Source: Chitinophaga sp. sic0106
GTDB taxonomy: Bacteria; Bacteroidota; Bacteroidia; Chitinophagales; Chitinophagaceae
Length of the DNA: 64,000 bases
Assembly: GCF_019219075.1 (NCBI RefSeq)
Contig: NZ_JAHUWJ010000012.1
Location: 155,413 to 219,412 of the forward strand
Reading direction: 5' to 3'
Within the stretch, counting starts at the first letter, position 1. Each line of letters opens with the position of its first letter. The position numbers were made by a program, and so were the translations under genes. Below are positions 35,127 through 43,703 of the stretch, in pieces. The notes under the pieces are model-generated. The model made no database searches and was not told the origin of the DNA. It saw only the letters and a program-made list of their open reading frames with translations.

Positions 35127-36542
35127 ATGAAAATCATCGATAAAATCTACATCAACGGACAATTTGTAACACCACACGGTTCTGAAACCTTTGACCTCAT
35201 CAGCCCTGTAAACCAGGAACTGCTGGGCCGCGTTACCCTGGGTGATGAAACAGATACTATAAATGCCATTGCCGCCGCTAAAGCAGCGTTCAAAACCTTT
35301 TCGCAGACTTCCAGGGAAGAACGAATCGCCTACCTCGAAAAAATGTATGCGGCCATTGAAAAACGCAAAGAGGAAATGATCGCTACCATGATCAGGGAAT
35401 ATGGTGGCACACAGCAGTTTGCCAGTGGTAGCTTTGCCTACACCCTGTCCAGCATTTCCTCCAACATTGCGGTGCTCAGGGATTTCCCATTCGAACAAAC
35501 ATTGGGCAGCGCTACCGTGTTGCTTGAGCCAGTAGGGGTAGTAGGCATTATTACACCATGGAATGCCAGCAACAGTTTTATTGCCAATAAGCTGTCCACC
35601 GCCATAGCAGCAGGATGTACGGCTGTGATCAAGCCCAGCGAAATGAGCGCCATGCAAACACAGTTAATGATGGAAGCTTTGCATGAAGCCGGGCTGCCAG
35701 CAGGTGTATTCAATATTGTAAACGGCCTGGGAGCCGTGGTAGGCGCGGAAATAACGCGAAATACAGCTATTTCCAAAATCTCCTTCACCGGCTCCACCGC
35801 CGTAGGAAAATCTATTGCGCGGGATGGTGCTGATACCGTAAAACGCATCACACTGGAACTGGGCGGTAAATCCCCTAACATTATTATGGAAGACGCCAAC
35901 TTAGCGGAAGCCATTCCTCTCTCTGTTGCAGCCGCTTTCATGAATAACGGCCAGGCATGTATTGCCGCTACCCGCCTGCTGGTACCAGCAAGCAAAATGG
36001 AAGAAGTTAAATCCCTCCTGCGTACCGCGGTGGCGAATGTGAAAGTGGGCGATCCTTCAGATCCGGCTACACAGGTAGGTCCCATGATCAGCAAAAAACA
36101 ATTTGAGCGGGTGCAGGGTTATATCCAATTAGGGATAGCCGAAGGTGCTACCTTGCTCATTGGCGGTCCCGGACAACCGGCAGGCCTGGAAAAAGGTAAC
36201 TTTGTGCAGCCTACCGTATTTGTGGATGTCAATAATAACATGCGTATTGCCCGGGAAGAGATTTTTGGACCCGTGTTGTCAGTGATTCCTTACCATACCC
36301 TGGAGGAAGCCATCGACATTGCCAACGACACTACATATGGATTGGCAGCCTATGTGCAGGGCACCGATATTGCCAAAGCTAAGAAAGTGGCGGCCAAACT
36401 GGAAGCAGGCCGGGTAGCGATCAATGGCTTTAAACATGATCCTATGGCCCCGTTCGGCGGATTCAAACAATCCGGGCTGGGTCGTGAGTTTGGGGTATAC
36501 GGACTGGAAGCATACCTGGAACCTAAAACGATTTTGAGTTAA
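35127..36542 (+). CDS. NAD(P)-dependent aldehyde dehydrogenase
   Basis: A 471-residue enzyme starting at ATG 35127 (MKIIDKIYINGQFV); an earlier codon at 35082 adds an implausible N-terminus and lies over a promoter-like stretch. The general-base Glu is near residue 244 (ITLELGGKSPN) and the catalytic Cys near 278 (NNGQACIAATR). The length fits the family. It oxidises an aldehyde to an acid; the substrate is not deducible. It follows the cupin gene after 68 bases, and a long hairpin marks its end. Confidence 0.92.
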   Translation: MKIIDKIYINGQFVTPHGSETFDLISPVNQELLGRVTLGDETDTINAIAAAKAAFKTFSQTSREERIAYLEKMYAAIEKRKEEMIATMIREYGGTQQFASGSFAYTLSSISSNIAVLRDFPFEQTLGSATVLLEPVGVVGIITPWNASNSFIANKLSTAIAAGCTAVIKPSEMSAMQTQLMMEALHEAGLPAGVFNIVNGLGAVVGAEITRNTAISKISFTGSTAVGKSIARDGADTVKRITLELGGKSPNIIMEDANLAEAIPLSVAAAFMNNGQACIAATRLLVPASKMEEVKSLLRTAVANVKVGDPSDPATQVGPMISKKQFERVQGYIQLGIAEGATLLIGGPGQPAGLEKGNFVQPTVFVDVNNNMRIAREEIFGPVLSVIPYHTLEEAIDIANDTTYGLAAYVQGTDIAKAKKVAAKLEAGRVAINGFKHDPMAPFGGFKQSGLGREFGVYGLEAYLEPKTILS

Positions 36543-36564
36543 CTTTATCCATGCGGAAGTATCT

Positions 36565-36603
36565 GTTCCATCTTCCGACGCCAAAGGCGCCGGAAGATGG
36601 AAC
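36565..36603 (+). terminator. Strong hairpin after the aldehyde dehydrogenase
   Basis: A 13-bp perfect stem (36565-36577 with 36591-36603) is extended by CGCC/GGCG around an AAA loop with one mismatch. The right arm covers an ATG at 36597, which argues against that codon as the start of the next gene. Confidence 0.65.
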
Positions 36604-36617
36604 TAAATAAATTAACA

Positions 36618-37424
36618 ATGGCAGACAAATCAGAAAATAAAGGAAAAATCCTGTACAACTGTTACTTCAACAGAAGCACGGAGGGTGAGCAATTCATACA
36701 GGAACATGTGTTTACCATGCAGGTGAGCGGCACGCTTACCATCAACGATGGTAAGAAAACCTTTGTCATGAAGGAAGGAGATTTCCGGCTAAGTCGCCGA
36801 AACAAACTGGCCAAATTCGTAAAGGATATGGGGCCTGCGGGCGACTTCCGCAGTATTTCCGTATACCTGGATCAGGAATTGTTGCGTAAGATCAGCCAGG
36901 AAAAAGGATTTACGCATATACACCCCTCCCCTGTTACGGATGCGGTGATCGTTTTGAAAGACAACCCGCTTTATAAAAGCTACATGGACTCACTGCTGGT
37001 ATATTTGCAGATGCCGCCGCAGGAGCAACAGGCCATCATGGACCTGAAAGTCCGCGAAGCCGTGCTGCTGCTGCTACAGGTAAACCCCGAAGTGAAAGAA
37101 ATGCTGTTCGATTTTTCCGAACCAGGCAAAATAGACCTGGAGAATTTTATGGCAAAAAATTTTCGCTTTAATGTGAGCATGGGCAGATTCGCATACCTGA
37201 CCGGCCGCAGTCTCAGCACCTTTAAGCGGGATTTTGAAAAGGTGTTCCACACTACTCCCAGCAAATGGTTGCTGGATAAGCGATTGGAAGAAGCACATTT
37301 CCAGATTGCCAACAAAGGCCGTACCCCTTCGGATGTGTACCTGGAAGTGGGCTTTGAGGACCTCTCTCACTTTTCGTATGCATTTAAAAATAAGTATGCT
37401 GTAAATCCTTCGGCGTTGCGTTAG
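36618..37424 (+). CDS. AraC family transcriptional regulator
   Basis: A 268-residue regulator. ATG 36618 is preferred over the in-frame ATG at 36597, which sits in the arm of the preceding terminator-like hairpin. The N-terminal domain resembles the ExsA/MmsR-type sensor (GTLTINDGKKTFVMKEGDFRLSRRNKLAKF), and the C-terminus has AraC helices (FAYLTGRSLSTFKRDFEKVFHTTPSKWL, then DVYLEVGFEDLSHFSYAFKNKYA). It probably regulates the preceding dehydrogenase cluster. Confidence 0.87.
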   Translation: MADKSENKGKILYNCYFNRSTEGEQFIQEHVFTMQVSGTLTINDGKKTFVMKEGDFRLSRRNKLAKFVKDMGPAGDFRSISVYLDQELLRKISQEKGFTHIHPSPVTDAVIVLKDNPLYKSYMDSLLVYLQMPPQEQQAIMDLKVREAVLLLLQVNPEVKEMLFDFSEPGKIDLENFMAKNFRFNVSMGRFAYLTGRSLSTFKRDFEKVFHTTPSKWLLDKRLEEAHFQIANKGRTPSDVYLEVGFEDLSHFSYAFKNKYAVNPSALR

Positions 37425-37425
37425 T

Positions 37426-37896
37426 TTATTTCAAACGGGTAGCCAAACTACCAATGCCGATGGCCAGCGTATCTTCTGCCAGGGCTACTACACGGTCATT
37501 CATTTTCCCTTTTCTGACAGCAGTCTGCCGCAGGTGGAAGAAGGCATACGTGGCCACGATGGCTGCTGCTGCACCTATAGCGGCGCCTTTCCAGCTTTGC
37601 TTACCCTGGCATTCATACAAGGTGGCTCCTGCAAGCGCGCCAGCCAATCCACGTCCTATCACGCCGGCAGCAGCCGTACGATTGCCAATTCCAGGCAGTT
37701 TATCCACTATTAGCTCCCCAACTGCCATAACTCCTAGTACTTTGCCGGTGTTGCTTTTACCCATGAAGTTGAGCCTGGACAATTTGTTTTTTGAACGTTT
37801 GCCGGCATACAAACAACTAAAGGCCGGGCCAAGCGAGCTACGCATACCGGAGATAACGCCCAGGGCCAATGTTTGAAGAAGGGTTTGATTTTTCAT
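37426..37896 (-). CDS. DUF4126-like membrane protein
   Basis: A 156-residue protein with glycine- and alanine-rich hydrophobic segments (LALGVISGMRSSLGPAF, VIGRGLAGALAGATLY, AAIGAAAAIVATYAFFHL) typical of DUF4126 membrane proteins. It ends 1 base after the convergent AraC stop and is followed on its own strand by nothing obvious. Function unknown. Confidence 0.7.
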   Translation of the reverse strand: MKNQTLLQTLALGVISGMRSSLGPAFSCLYAGKRSKNKLSRLNFMGKSNTGKVLGVMAVGELIVDKLPGIGNRTAAAGVIGRGLAGALAGATLYECQGKQSWKGAAIGAAAAIVATYAFFHLRQTAVRKGKMNDRVVALAEDTLAIGIGSLATRLK

Positions 37897-37930
37897 AGAC
37901 AGTGATTTATTATCAAACCCATCACAAGCA

Positions 37931-39127
37931 TTATGCCTTATGTAGTAATCCGGTGGCGGCGCTTTTGCGCTGTGATACCGCCACTATGGTCAATGCGATT
38001 ATGCCCCATATCAGCATCTGCCAGGTGGCCATGTTCCACCCGCCCAGTTTCCAGCTGAGCAGCCCGAAACCAGTGCCTATGGCGGCCCCAATAAAATAGG
38101 TGGTCATATACACGGTATTCAGCCGGCTGTGTGCATGTTCATTTAACGCATAGATGCGGGTAAAATTGGTGATCTGCGTGGCCTGCACGCCAATGTCAAG
38201 GAAGAAGATACCAGCGATGAGGATGGTCGTCGAATAGGGAAACATTTTCAACAGTACAATGCTGGCGGTCATCATACCTACCGATAGGTACAACCCTCTG
38301 ATAACATTCCCTTTGTCCGCAGCCTTGCCAAATACCGGCGCTACCAGCGCTCCACCAATGGCAATGATGCCAAACAGGCCAATCTGTGCGGTGCTGTAAT
38401 GAAAAGGGGCACTGCTGAGGTGAAAGGTAACCGTAGTCCAGAAAGAGCAAAATGCACCAAAGGTAAATGCGCCCAGCAGTGCCGACTGTCGAAGTACAGG
38501 ATATTCTTTTATCAGGGAGAGCGTAGATTTCAGCAGCCCTCCATAGCTACCCGTATATTTAGGTGGTATCTCCGGTAAAAACATCCACAGCAGCACAATA
38601 GCGACGCACACCAGGATTGCGGAAAACAGGAATACGTACTCCCAGCCCAGCCACGCAGTAATCAGCCCGCTCAGCACTCTTGATCCCAGCATGCCGCATA
38701 AGATCCCACTGTATACTTTCCCGACTGTTTTCCCACGGTTTTCTTTGCCCAGCGCCGCTGCCATAGGTAAAATAATCTGCGCCGGCGTGGAAAACAAACC
38801 TGTAAAAAAGCTGAGGAGCAGCAGCATGGAGATCGTATGCGATGCTGCCGTTAACAACAATGTTGTACAGAGTAACAAACACATGGTAACAATCAGGCGT
38901 TTGCGGTGCAGCATATCCCCCAGAGGTACCAGCAGTAACATTCCCAGGCCATAGCCCATTTGTGCGGTCATGGACATGCGACCGATGCTGCTATCCGGCA
39001 CCCGCAATGATTCCGCGATATTATGCAGGATAGGTTGATTATAATAAAGATTAGCCACAATGATCCCTCCCGACACCGCCATCACAGGGATTCCCCAGGC
39101 CTGCCGGGTGCTTTGACTCAGATTCAT
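37931..39127 (-). CDS. MFS transporter, drug-export type
   Basis: A 398-residue permease with twelve predicted helices and the motif-A-like GDMLHRKRLIV loop between helices 2 and 3. It resembles YdeG/YnfM-type MFS exporters. ATG 39127 is used; the TTG 15 bases earlier is not needed. A perfect TAGCTTTG box precedes it by 13 bases. It is divergent from the AraC gene at 39205, which is a likely regulator. Confidence 0.85.
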   Translation of the reverse strand: MNLSQSTRQAWGIPVMAVSGGIIVANLYYNQPILHNIAESLRVPDSSIGRMSMTAQMGYGLGMLLLVPLGDMLHRKRLIVTMCLLLCTTLLLTAASHTISMLLLLSFFTGLFSTPAQIILPMAAALGKENRGKTVGKVYSGILCGMLGSRVLSGLITAWLGWEYVFLFSAILVCVAIVLLWMFLPEIPPKYTGSYGGLLKSTLSLIKEYPVLRQSALLGAFTFGAFCSFWTTVTFHLSSAPFHYSTAQIGLFGIIAIGGALVAPVFGKAADKGNVIRGLYLSVGMMTASIVLLKMFPYSTTILIAGIFFLDIGVQATQITNFTRIYALNEHAHSRLNTVYMTTYFIGAAIGTGFGLLSWKLGGWNMATWQMLIWGIIALTIVAVSQRKSAATGLLHKA

Positions 39128-39139
39128 CTTTTTTATTTG

Positions 39140-39147
39140 CAAAGCTA
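39140..39147 (-). promoter_or_regulatory. Perfect -7 box for the MFS gene
   Basis: On the minus strand TAGCTTTG matches TAnnTTTG exactly and ends 12 bases before the MFS start codon. Confidence 0.65.
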
Positions 39148-39163
39148 GCAGGCAGCAAATGAT

Positions 39164-39192
39164 TAAATTTGTACTTTCAGATTGTAAATTTG
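39164..39192 (+). promoter_or_regulatory. Repeated TAAATTTG boxes before the AraC gene
   Basis: TAAATTTGTA occurs twice, at 39164 and 39185, 21 bases apart. The second is a perfect TAnnTTTG -7 box ending 12 bases before the ATG at 39205. The spacing of two helical turns also suits an AraC direct-repeat operator. Confidence 0.55.
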
Positions 39193-39204
39193 TAAAAATC
39201 GATT

Positions 39205-40044
39205 ATGAAACGTTTTGTACAATTTGAACCGATTTTTATTCGTCACTTTACCGTTACGCAGTGGCCTTTCCCGCAGCATAACCACAATTACTATGAACTG
39301 ATATTTTTTCATTCGGGCAGTGGCACACATATCCTCAACAATGTGCGTACTAAATATGAACGGAAAGCCTTGTTCCTGCTGGCACCACCGGATCATCATA
39401 AAATAAATATCAGGGAAAAAACGGAGTTCAGCGTGATCCGCTTTTTACCCATCTATCTCAGCGGGGCTGACTCCAAAGAAAAGAAAAACTGGAACCTGCT
39501 AATGGATGAGCTGATTGTAAACAGGGAGCAGCTTAGTGAAATCATTCATCATAAACGGGATCTGAAAAAGACGGAACAGCTGATCCGCATGATGGTAAAG
39601 GAATGGGAAGATGCAGCTGAGCAGCCGAATGAACTCATGGTGCATTTGTTGCGCACGATCCTGGTGCTCCTGAAGCGGCATATTTTCCGCGATACCCCCG
39701 CAAATGTGCAGCAGCAGGAAAGTGTAGCCATGCAGGTGATGCAGCATATACATGCCAACATTCAACAGCCGTCCCTGCTCACCATTGAACACATGGCGGA
39801 TACGTTTCATTTGTCGGCCAGCTACCTGCGGATGTTGTTCAGGAGAGAAGTGGGTATATCCGTGAAGGAGTATATCTCTAAATATAAATATCAGCTTATA
39901 GCGGCGCGACTCAAATACAGCCAGGATTTGTTAAAGGGGATCAGTGCTGATTTTGGGTTTACAGATGTGAGTCATTTTAATAAGTTTGTGAAGGGGCAGT
40001 CGGGGCTAAACCCGAAGGATATACGAAGCCTTGAAAAAAGTTGA
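39205..40044 (+). CDS. AraC family regulator next to MFS gene
   Basis: A 279-residue regulator with an N-terminal cupin-like sensor (FPQHNHNYYELIFFHSGSGTHIL) and C-terminal AraC helices (IEHMADTFHLSASYLRMLFRREVGISVKEYI ... ISADFGFTDVSHFNKFVKGQSGLNPKD). It shares a 77-base divergent promoter region with the MFS exporter and probably controls it and itself. Confidence 0.88.
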   Translation: MKRFVQFEPIFIRHFTVTQWPFPQHNHNYYELIFFHSGSGTHILNNVRTKYERKALFLLAPPDHHKINIREKTEFSVIRFLPIYLSGADSKEKKNWNLLMDELIVNREQLSEIIHHKRDLKKTEQLIRMMVKEWEDAAEQPNELMVHLLRTILVLLKRHIFRDTPANVQQQESVAMQVMQHIHANIQQPSLLTIEHMADTFHLSASYLRMLFRREVGISVKEYISKYKYQLIAARLKYSQDLLKGISADFGFTDVSHFNKFVKGQSGLNPKDIRSLEKS

Positions 40045-40065
40045 TGGGCAATGTTTGTATTTAGG

Positions 40066-40092
40066 AATCCCCGTGCCTGAGGCACGGGGATT
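40066..40092. terminator. Perfect 12-bp hairpin after the AraC gene
   Basis: AATCCCCGTGCC pairs with GGCACGGGGATT around a TGA loop. It is directly joined to the 46-bp palindrome that follows. Confidence 0.7.
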
Positions 40093-40135
40093 TCCAAACA
40101 GCTCAGGGCCTGCAGGCCCTGAGCTGTTTGGAAAT
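40090..40135. repeat. Perfect 46-bp palindrome between convergent genes
   Basis: Bases 40090-40112 are the exact reverse complement of 40113-40135; the centre is CTGCAG. It begins in the right arm of the preceding hairpin and ends 4 bases before the stop codon of the minus-strand glycosidase. It probably works as a bidirectional terminator, but a fully perfect 23-bp arm is unusual. Confidence 0.85.
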
Positions 40136-40139
40136 ATTA

Positions 40140-42254
40140 TTATAACTTCTGAATCTTCTCTGTTACTTTCCCACCATTACTATTCAATTGTATGATATAG
40201 CTACCTGGTGTTAGTTGCCCTGTTTTCACGGGGACATTATGCACGCCGGCAGGCATTGTGGTATTAATAAACGTGCTGACTGGTTTTCCATTCATATCAA
40301 ATAGCAGCAGGGCCACTCTTCCTGGTTTCTTCAGTTCCAGCCGGACGTTCATGGAGGCACCTACCGGGTTAGGGCTTACCACCATTTTATCTGCTGTTGG
40401 CAGGGTTGTTTTTGGGGAGATAGCCAGTGTTTGCTGGCTAGGCGATTGCAGCGTAGCGGCGGTATTTATTTTTACTTCCGTATAGCTGTTCCACGCATTC
40501 ACGCTGTTGCCGTGTCCGATAATGCGGACGTACTTAGCTGCGGTGGCGGTGATATTGAAGGTTTGCAGGGCGGTGCTGGTACCGCTGCTTTGTAGTCCGG
40601 TGGCGGCGGTGGTCCAGCTGCTGCCATCCTGCGACAAGGCAATATCGAAATACGACGAACGTACGTTGCCGTTATAGAATGCGATTTGCACACCGGTAAC
40701 GGTTTTCACGGTACCGAGGCAGAACTGAATCCATTGGCCATCACCAGTTGCTGACCAGCGGGTATTGAGGTCATTATCCTGGGTGTTGGCGGCTACGTTG
40801 CCATCGTCGCTGCTGGCGGTAACGGGCGTACAGGCGGGAGTGGTGATGGGTTGTTGGACGATCTGCACTTCCGTGTAGCTGTTCCAGGCATTCACATTAT
40901 TGCCATGACCCACAATTCGTACATACTTTGCCGTTAGCGCGGTAAAGGAGAAGGTTTCGAGGGCGGTGCTGGTTCCGCTGCTGGTTCTGTTGGTGGCGGC
41001 GTTGGTCCAGGTGCTGCCGTTGAGCGATACCTGTACATCAAAAGACGACGTACGGGTGTTACCGTTATAGAAGGCGATTTTGACGCCGCTTACGCTGGCG
41101 GTATCGTTGAGGCAGAACTGGAGGTATTGGCCATCTCCGGAGGCGGACCAGCGGGTGTTCAGGTTGTTATCCAGGACATTGGCGGCTACGTTGCCATCAT
41201 CGGAGCTGGCGGTAACGGGGGTGCAGGTGGGTGTGGTAGTACCTCCGGGGAAATCGTCTGCCGGAGATAACATGCGCTGGCGAATCCAGGTACCGGCGGG
41301 TTTCAGGCGGGCGGTGGTCCATGGGCCTGCGGAGCAGGTGCCGGTGATCCATACGGCGCCGCTGCGGAAGTCATCGGAGAAGTTCCAGTTAGTCCAGCTG
41401 ATCTTTTTTCTGGCCATCAGGTCGATATACTGCTGCGTCATGGTGAAGTCGTTGGGACCGTCGCCACTGGCTTCCTGCGAGCCAAATTCGGTCACAAATA
41501 CCGGCAGCCGGTCCGATGCCCAGTCCAGCTCATTGAGGTACTCCGTGCCATGATCGGCGGCGTAGAAGTGGAAGGTATACATGATATTGGAAAACGTGAG
41601 CGGGTTGCTCACGATATCCTGTGCGGAGCGGCCATCGGAAATTCCCATGGAGCCCCAGGCGTGCGTACCTACCAGGATTACCGCATCATTATCAATGGCG
41701 CGGATTACGGGAATAATCTGGTTGGCGTAAGTTTTAATAGTTGCCCAGGTAACGCCGTTGGGCTCATTACAAACATCATAGATAATGTTGTTTTTGTTTT
41801 TGTGCTGGTTGGCGATGGCGGTAAAGAATGTTTTAGCCAGTGCCAGGTTTGCGTTAGGGTCACCGGGTGTGAGCTGGTGCCAGTCCACCAGGGCATACAT
41901 CCCTCTTTCCGTGGCTTCTTCTATCAGGCGGTTTACCTGTGTGGTAAAACCTGCAGGATCGGAGGCGTAGCCCCCCTCCTGCACGTACAGGGATATACGA
42001 AGTACATCCGCTCCCCAGTCGTACGCCAGCGCGTCGAGCGAGGCTTCTGTGAGACAGCTTCCCCAGCCATACCATTGTATGCCGTGGGTACTCATGCCAC
42101 GCAGCTGAATAGGGTTACCATATTGGTTACAGAGTTTTAGGCCGATTACGCTTAGCTGACCATTTTTTGCTACAGGTGTTTGGGCAGAAAGGTTAAGGGC
42201 AGACAATAACAGGATGGCCATGCAAAGCCACCGATGAATGTGGAATTGTTTCAT
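40140..42254 (-). CDS. Secreted GH5 glycosidase with two discoidin (F5/8-type) modules and T9SS tag
   Basis: A 704-residue enzyme. Signal peptide 1-24; GH5 catalytic domain about 30-330 with QLRGMSTHGIQWYG, acid/base Glu164 (VCNEPNG) and nucleophile Glu256 (VTEFGSQ), a GH5_2-type cellulase/endoglucanase pattern. Two discoidin-like carbohydrate-binding modules follow (343-467 and 475-597), nearly identical in sequence, then a T9SS sorting domain (about 622-704, VVSPNPVGASMNV). It cleaves beta-1,4-linked glucan or mannan outside the cell. No SusCD pair is adjacent. Confidence 0.92.
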   Translation of the reverse strand: MKQFHIHRWLCMAILLLSALNLSAQTPVAKNGQLSVIGLKLCNQYGNPIQLRGMSTHGIQWYGWGSCLTEASLDALAYDWGADVLRISLYVQEGGYASDPAGFTTQVNRLIEEATERGMYALVDWHQLTPGDPNANLALAKTFFTAIANQHKNKNNIIYDVCNEPNGVTWATIKTYANQIIPVIRAIDNDAVILVGTHAWGSMGISDGRSAQDIVSNPLTFSNIMYTFHFYAADHGTEYLNELDWASDRLPVFVTEFGSQEASGDGPNDFTMTQQYIDLMARKKISWTNWNFSDDFRSGAVWITGTCSAGPWTTARLKPAGTWIRQRMLSPADDFPGGTTTPTCTPVTASSDDGNVAANVLDNNLNTRWSASGDGQYLQFCLNDTASVSGVKIAFYNGNTRTSSFDVQVSLNGSTWTNAATNRTSSGTSTALETFSFTALTAKYVRIVGHGNNVNAWNSYTEVQIVQQPITTPACTPVTASSDDGNVAANTQDNDLNTRWSATGDGQWIQFCLGTVKTVTGVQIAFYNGNVRSSYFDIALSQDGSSWTTAATGLQSSGTSTALQTFNITATAAKYVRIIGHGNSVNAWNSYTEVKINTAATLQSPSQQTLAISPKTTLPTADKMVVSPNPVGASMNVRLELKKPGRVALLLFDMNGKPVSTFINTTMPAGVHNVPVKTGQLTPGSYIIQLNSNGGKVTEKIQKL
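40464..41228 (-). repeat. Internal duplication coding for the two discoidin modules
   Basis: The segments 40854-41228 and 40464-40832 encode modules with shared stretches such as TPVTASSDDGNVAAN and HGN-VNAWNSYTEV. The similarity is strong along the whole module, consistent with a fairly recent in-frame duplication or ongoing gene conversion. Confidence 0.8.
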
Positions 42255-42875
42255 AGTACAATTTTTAGTGGGTTACAGCAATGCTGTTTGGTTGAAAAAA
42301 GGCTACATCAAAATGCTACATATCGGGAATCACAAAGCATCTCCCCTTTCCGGACAGGGGTAGATTATTAAAATTGCAATCGTTTGCATGAAGATAATTA
42401 AAAAGGTGAAAACAAAAAACGTGGGCGTAAAATTTTCTTGTGCTGGCTGCGAGGTCGTAGCAGTGAGGCCTGTAAACCCGTAATGCCGGGGCTAAATAAT
42501 TCCGATATATGCATTTTCGTGTAGCTAACGCCGTTAGTGGCTAATGTGCGGGCAGTATGGCTGGCATATTAATTTCGCGTAGCTAACGCCGTAAGTGGCT
42601 AATGTGTGGGCAGTATGTCTGGCATATTAATTTCGTGTAGCCAACGCCGTAAGTGGCTAATGTGTGGGCAGTATGCCTGGCATATTTTTTTCGTGTAGGC
42701 TATCCCGTAAACCTGTAATGCTAAGCCAATCCATCTTCGTGCTGGCAACTTGCAGCGCGGAAATGTCTGAGGCTATTCGCCTATAACCAAATTAAGTAGA
42801 GCAGCATCGCGCAGCACCTTCCGATTTTCGTGTATCCGATCAAGTTAATCAGCAACACTTGCTGCTATTCGCGAT
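42255..42875. other. 621-base gene-free stretch with periodic repeats
   Basis: No gene is supported here. The first 150 bases are the upstream region of the GH5 gene (minus strand). From 42515 on, a 58-bp tandem repeat dominates (separate entry), and motif TTTCGTGTA recurs to 42884. Confidence 0.6.
42515..42700. repeat. 58-bp tandem repeat, three units plus a start of a fourth
   Basis: Units begin at 42515, 42573, 42631 and 42689, exactly 58 bases apart. Each opens with TTTCGTGTAGC (or a one-base variant) and continues through TAACGCCGT-AGTGGCTAATGTG, GGGCAGTATG and CTGGCATATT. The block TAAC-GCC-GTTA inside the first unit is a small hairpin. Two more TTTCGTGTATCCG copies at 42826 and 42884 are also 58 bases apart; the last lies in the 3' end of the next gene. 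Confidence 0.85.
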
Positions 42876-43493
42876 CTACCCAATTTCGTGTATCCGGTCC
42901 AGTAAGTCATCCTCCTTTGTTACACAATAGTTAATCAGGGCACTCACCATATCCGCTATACGCTCCACCGGCGAACCTTCTACGGGATTGCGTTGTACCG
43001 CTATTTCCAGCGAGGCGCCGTCATAGCTGCCGAGTTCATAACGCGTACCGGTAGTACGTTTGAGGCCAGCCTCAATCACTACCGAGTCCCGGATAGCTTG
43101 CAGCAACTGCTGATAGCACGCCGCGCCCAGCTGCTCCCTGATAGTAGCCGTGTAGGTATTATCCAGCAGCCGCATATATCTCACTAACAAACTATAATTA
43201 TTTTTTTCCGGGGAGATGGTAAGCATCACCGGATCGGCGTTGTCAGGGCGAATCATACAGTATACCTGGCCAGGCGCCAACCCGGCAATGCCGAAATACT
43301 GATGATGAAATGGTACACTGCCTTTATGGAGGTAATTGCTGCCCACCCGATGGAAATGACCAGCAGCCTGGATTTCCATCTCCCTACGTAAAACAAATTG
43401 CGAATAACCCTGCTGCAAATCTTCTCCTGCTTTGTAGAGGTTTGCAAATTTTTCCATGAACACATCAAAGGAGGGTATTTGATTCCATTCCAT
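42876..43493 (-). CDS. Hypothetical protein
   Basis: A 205-residue soluble protein, start ATG 43493, with no signal peptide or membrane helix. Blocks such as HRVGSNYLHKGSVPFHHQYFGIAGL and MLTISPEKNNYSLLVRYMRLLDNTY look ordered but match no family I recognise. It is divergent from the second sigma gene. Its stop codon lies in the last copy of the repeated TTTCGTGTA region, so its C-terminus may have been shaped by the repeat. Confidence 0.5.
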   Translation of the reverse strand: MEWNQIPSFDVFMEKFANLYKAGEDLQQGYSQFVLRREMEIQAAGHFHRVGSNYLHKGSVPFHHQYFGIAGLAPGQVYCMIRPDNADPVMLTISPEKNNYSLLVRYMRLLDNTYTATIREQLGAACYQQLLQAIRDSVVIEAGLKRTTGTRYELGSYDGASLEIAVQRNPVEGSPVERIADMVSALINYCVTKEDDLLDRIHEIG

Positions 43494-43703
43494 GGAACGA
43501 AGGTAGTAAAAGAATTATCAAGGCCGTACGCCGGCAACATGGCTGCGGACGCACGGCCCCGGGATTATTGTGCCATCAGTTCAGCGGTATAGGCCTGTTG
43601 ATTGATTTTAATCACCCGGTGAAATATGCTTGTTAACAATATGGTAAAATCAATTCTATTTACCTATTTTTATCTTGCGTGCCATATCTTATTCTACCAC
43701 TCC

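Noticed and set aside
36597..36617. Upstream ATG for the AraC gene
   Set aside because: The codon lies in the right arm of a strong hairpin after the dehydrogenase. The next in-frame ATG at 36618 is outside it.
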